Positions 61,801 to 64,000 of a stretch of DNA of 64,000 nt are shown here, piece by piece. The stretch is from positions 141,082,859-141,146,858 of the forward strand of contig CM060171.1 in NCBI GenBank assembly GCA_030549775.1, given 5' to 3'. Below the pieces are notes generated by a model, which saw only the letters and a list, made by a program, of their open reading frames with translations, did no database searches and was not told where the DNA came from. This stretch comes from Tamarix chinensis (Eukaryota > Streptophyta > Magnoliopsida > Caryophyllales > Tamaricaceae). The position numbers were made by a program, and so were the translations under genes. Each line of letters opens with the position of its first letter. Position 1 is the stretch's first letter.

Positions 61801-62840
61801 TCATGAAAAATTAGGGAAATATGATGAATAAAAATAGGAACCCAAACTCATGGTACTAATGAGAGTATTAAGCCTATGATTTAATACAATATACATTCAT
61901 AAATTATACATCCATAATATGTAAATAGGATATTTACAACACTCCCCTTGGATGTACATCTTCTGATATTTACAATACTCCCTCTTAAGAGTATATATCT
62001 AAAACACTGCATCATTAAAAACCTTGCTAGGAAACTCCAGTGAGATAAAACTATCGTTAACGAAAAGAGAATAGTTTTATTCCTTCAATTTAGCATGTAT
62101 CCATATGTCATATTATATACGGTTATGTTTGCATGTACAAGAACACTTTAATAGTGTTTACATTTGAAAACTTCACCAATAAAAACCCTATCAAGGACAA
62201 AATCCTAGCTTTGGTACAAAATCTTTTGAGGGTTTAACTCTTTGGATACGCTTCTAGTGTATTTGTACCATACTTGCCATCAACTTATTTGAAGTCTCCA
62301 CAAGAAATTCTATGTGAGTAGAAAATTTAGTCAAAATGTATATTGGTTTCATAATTTCTTGGCCATAACAAATGCAAATTGTAGTTAGGATACATGTAGC
62401 AAGTATAAGCATAATCAAGTGCACTTTGATTTTTCTTTAGGTCCATATCTCATAGAAGATATCTTCTAAGTGTTTGTTTGCTTTATAATCTCAATCTCCT
62501 CTTCTCTCCCTCTAAGGCTGAGGAAACAAACATTTTTAGCCTTCTTTGTGGCTTAATTTCATATTCATGGGGGATTATAAACGCACATAAGACACATCCA
62601 ATAATCTCGATTAACCTGGCTTAAGGGTTAATGTGATATGCAATTGGTACATACCAAAAATCATTACATGTATATTGGCATATCACTTATAAAGCTCACT
62701 ATCAAGGGTTTACGAATCAAATGCATAATCAATGACTCTACCAGGTCCTTTTGCTTCCATCTTGAAGCATTGGTTGTATTTTTACCCTAATTGGATGGCT
62801 ATTCACTTTTGTGCCAATATAATAATATTTGTTACAAAAT
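61800..62840 (-). mobile_element. Decayed Copia element (3' LTR edge, PPT and integrase piece)
   Basis: On the minus strand a polypurine tract CCAAGGGGAG ends at 61942 and is followed at 61941 by TGTTGTAAATATCC, a typical Copia 3' LTR start. The next stretch (61990-62220) carries the CTTGCTAGGAAACTCCAGTG wording common beside Copia LTRs. At about 62620-62510 the minus strand reads IIGCVLCAFIIPHEYEIKPQRRLKMFV, matching the integrase segment FGC.VYVPI.PP...K.GPQRRLGIYV. The interior between is mostly noncoding and decayed; the LTR's far end was not found. Confidence 0.55.
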
Positions 62841-64000
62841 ATAATATGTGACCTTACATTGATGCATCATTATATACCATGGTAACTTTAAAATGATCCA
62901 CATATGTCAACTAGGATTCTATCAAGTACATAGGAGATTTTGCGTTTTGTTACACTATCGTGACTATAAATTTGCTAAGAATAATATGCCGTTTATATGA
63001 TATCACTAGTTAAAAAAATGAATATTTAGAATTCTATGTGGGTGCTTGTGAAATCTCCAATGATCATTCCTATCATTGGTGCAGTAATGTGATCTCATTT
63101 CTCATGCCACAAAGATAATATTTTATGGTCTAATAACTTCTGGTTATTGATCACTTTTGGTTTTTCAAATATACCAAATGCATATATTGTGCATTTATCT
63201 TAGGCTTACTTCTAGCTATTCTTGATGGTAATAATGCCATAAAATACTCATATACCATAGTAAGTTCTCCGAAAACTTAGGTACAATATTATGTACAATT
63301 ATGTTATCTAATTATTAAATTAGAAAACCCTTAAATAAATTTATCATGCCACATACACATGTACATTATTATCAATTATATGCTCATAAAATACTTCATA
63401 TTTAATAATACAATGTACAAAGGCATTTCAATCGGATAAATTGATCATCTAGATCATATTCAAGTTTATGACATAGGAAGAATTTAGCATCTACCATTAA
63501 ATTACTTATATCAAATGGAAAACTTTGAATTTCATAAATTACTCATATCATATGGAAAACTTTAAGTTTCATCCATTATTCTAATAACTGAATGGGAAGC
63601 TTCAAGCTTCAACCATTAAATTACTTATTGGATTGGAAGCTTTAGGCTTTAACTATTAAAATATCTCTACCCACTAAAATTATAATATAATAGGGAGGCT
63701 ATTGTAAACACTTCAACCACTGCGGTGATGGAGGAGACTTCACTATGGTAGGTTTTGACCGTTACCAACTGCAAAGTAGATGTTTAGTCTCATGAATAAG
63801 TGGCTGATAATTTATGCACAAAGCCATCATCACTACTTCATGATTAGAAGAAATGATTTAAATATTATGAAACTTAAAATTATACAAACTAAATTATAAG
63901 AATTAAAATTTTATAACTAGAAAATGCAAAAATATAGTTAGTGTGGGGGGTTTGTAGACCACCAAATAGTTTGATCTTTTAGATCGAAAAACACTTAGGA
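62841..64000. other. AT-rich sequence to window end, no gene recognised
   Basis: Probably more of the decayed Copia interior or its neighbour. It holds the short tandem block at 63480-63660. No readable coding block on either strand. Confidence 0.4.
63480..63660 (+). repeat. Diverged tandem repeat, unit about 45-50 bp
   Basis: Three to four copies of ATTACTTATATCAAATGG, then AAAACTTTGAATTTCA with variants (GGGAAGCTTCAAGCTTCA; GGAAGCTTTAGGCTTTAA), linked by ACCATTAA. Copies differ by many substitutions. Confidence 0.6.

Noticed and set aside
1..64000. CRISPR arrays, rRNA genes or canonical tRNA genes
   Set aside because: None seen. The only 5S-like sequence is the Cassandra LTR core, and no GGTTCGAATCC-type B box sits in a tRNA-like context.

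Overview
The window is a gene-poor, AT-rich stretch of a flowering-plant nuclear genome, most likely a eudicot. Introns are AT-rich with GT-AG borders, and nearly all plant transposon classes are present as decayed copies. The only host gene I recognise is the 5' part of HOS1 on the minus strand (positions 1-4022), a RING-like E3 ubiquitin ligase and nuclear-pore-associated regulator of cold response and flowering. It runs off the left edge of the window.

Layout. 1-4.5 kb: HOS1 and its upstream region. 4.5-6.0 kb: a non-autonomous Helitron on the minus strand with internal repeats. 6.0-8.6 kb: an AT-only desert. 8.6-27.5 kb: a four-level nest. An old long-LTR relic (A) is interrupted by a hAT element (9369-13120) and by a second long-LTR element (D, 14307-27411). 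D contains a Stowaway MITE, a Cassandra-like solo LTR and a second hAT (19146-27062), and that hAT contains a 5'-truncated LINE (22967-26132). 27.6-30.3 kb: an internally deleted Ty1/Copia element on the minus strand. 30.4-39.3 kb: a second copy of relic A (A'), interrupted by an intact-ended 4956-bp element (B, 34040-38995). 39.3-44.9 kb: low-repeat intergenic sequence with one MITE. 44.9-47.0 kb: a non-autonomous CACTA element carrying a Cassandra-like LTR. 47.0-50.9 kb: intergenic with small MITEs. 50.9-60.6 kb: a second LINE on the plus strand, split by a minus-strand long-LTR element (F, 52313-59427), itself split by a plus-strand one (C, 52871-56025), plus a hAT-type MITE. 60.8-64 kb: a lone Copia LTR and the decayed end of another Copia element.

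The long-LTR-type elements (A, A', B, C, D, F) look like one family of noncoding 3-5 kb units. Where ends survive they begin TGTAATACCC or a variant and end near GGGTGTTACA, and B, C and D have perfect 5-bp target duplications. The most unusual signal is that their 3' halves carry serial short stem-loops. Several of these have stems that change in a compensating way (CCAGG/CCTGG, ATAGG/CCTAT, CTCAGG/CCTGAG) around a conserved loop, and in B two groups are each closed by their own long outer stem. This looks like a selected RNA or DNA structure in the element and is the best candidate here for something undescribed.

All exon borders, target duplications and stems were read by eye. Family names rest on recognisable protein motifs or terminal sequences, not on any search.
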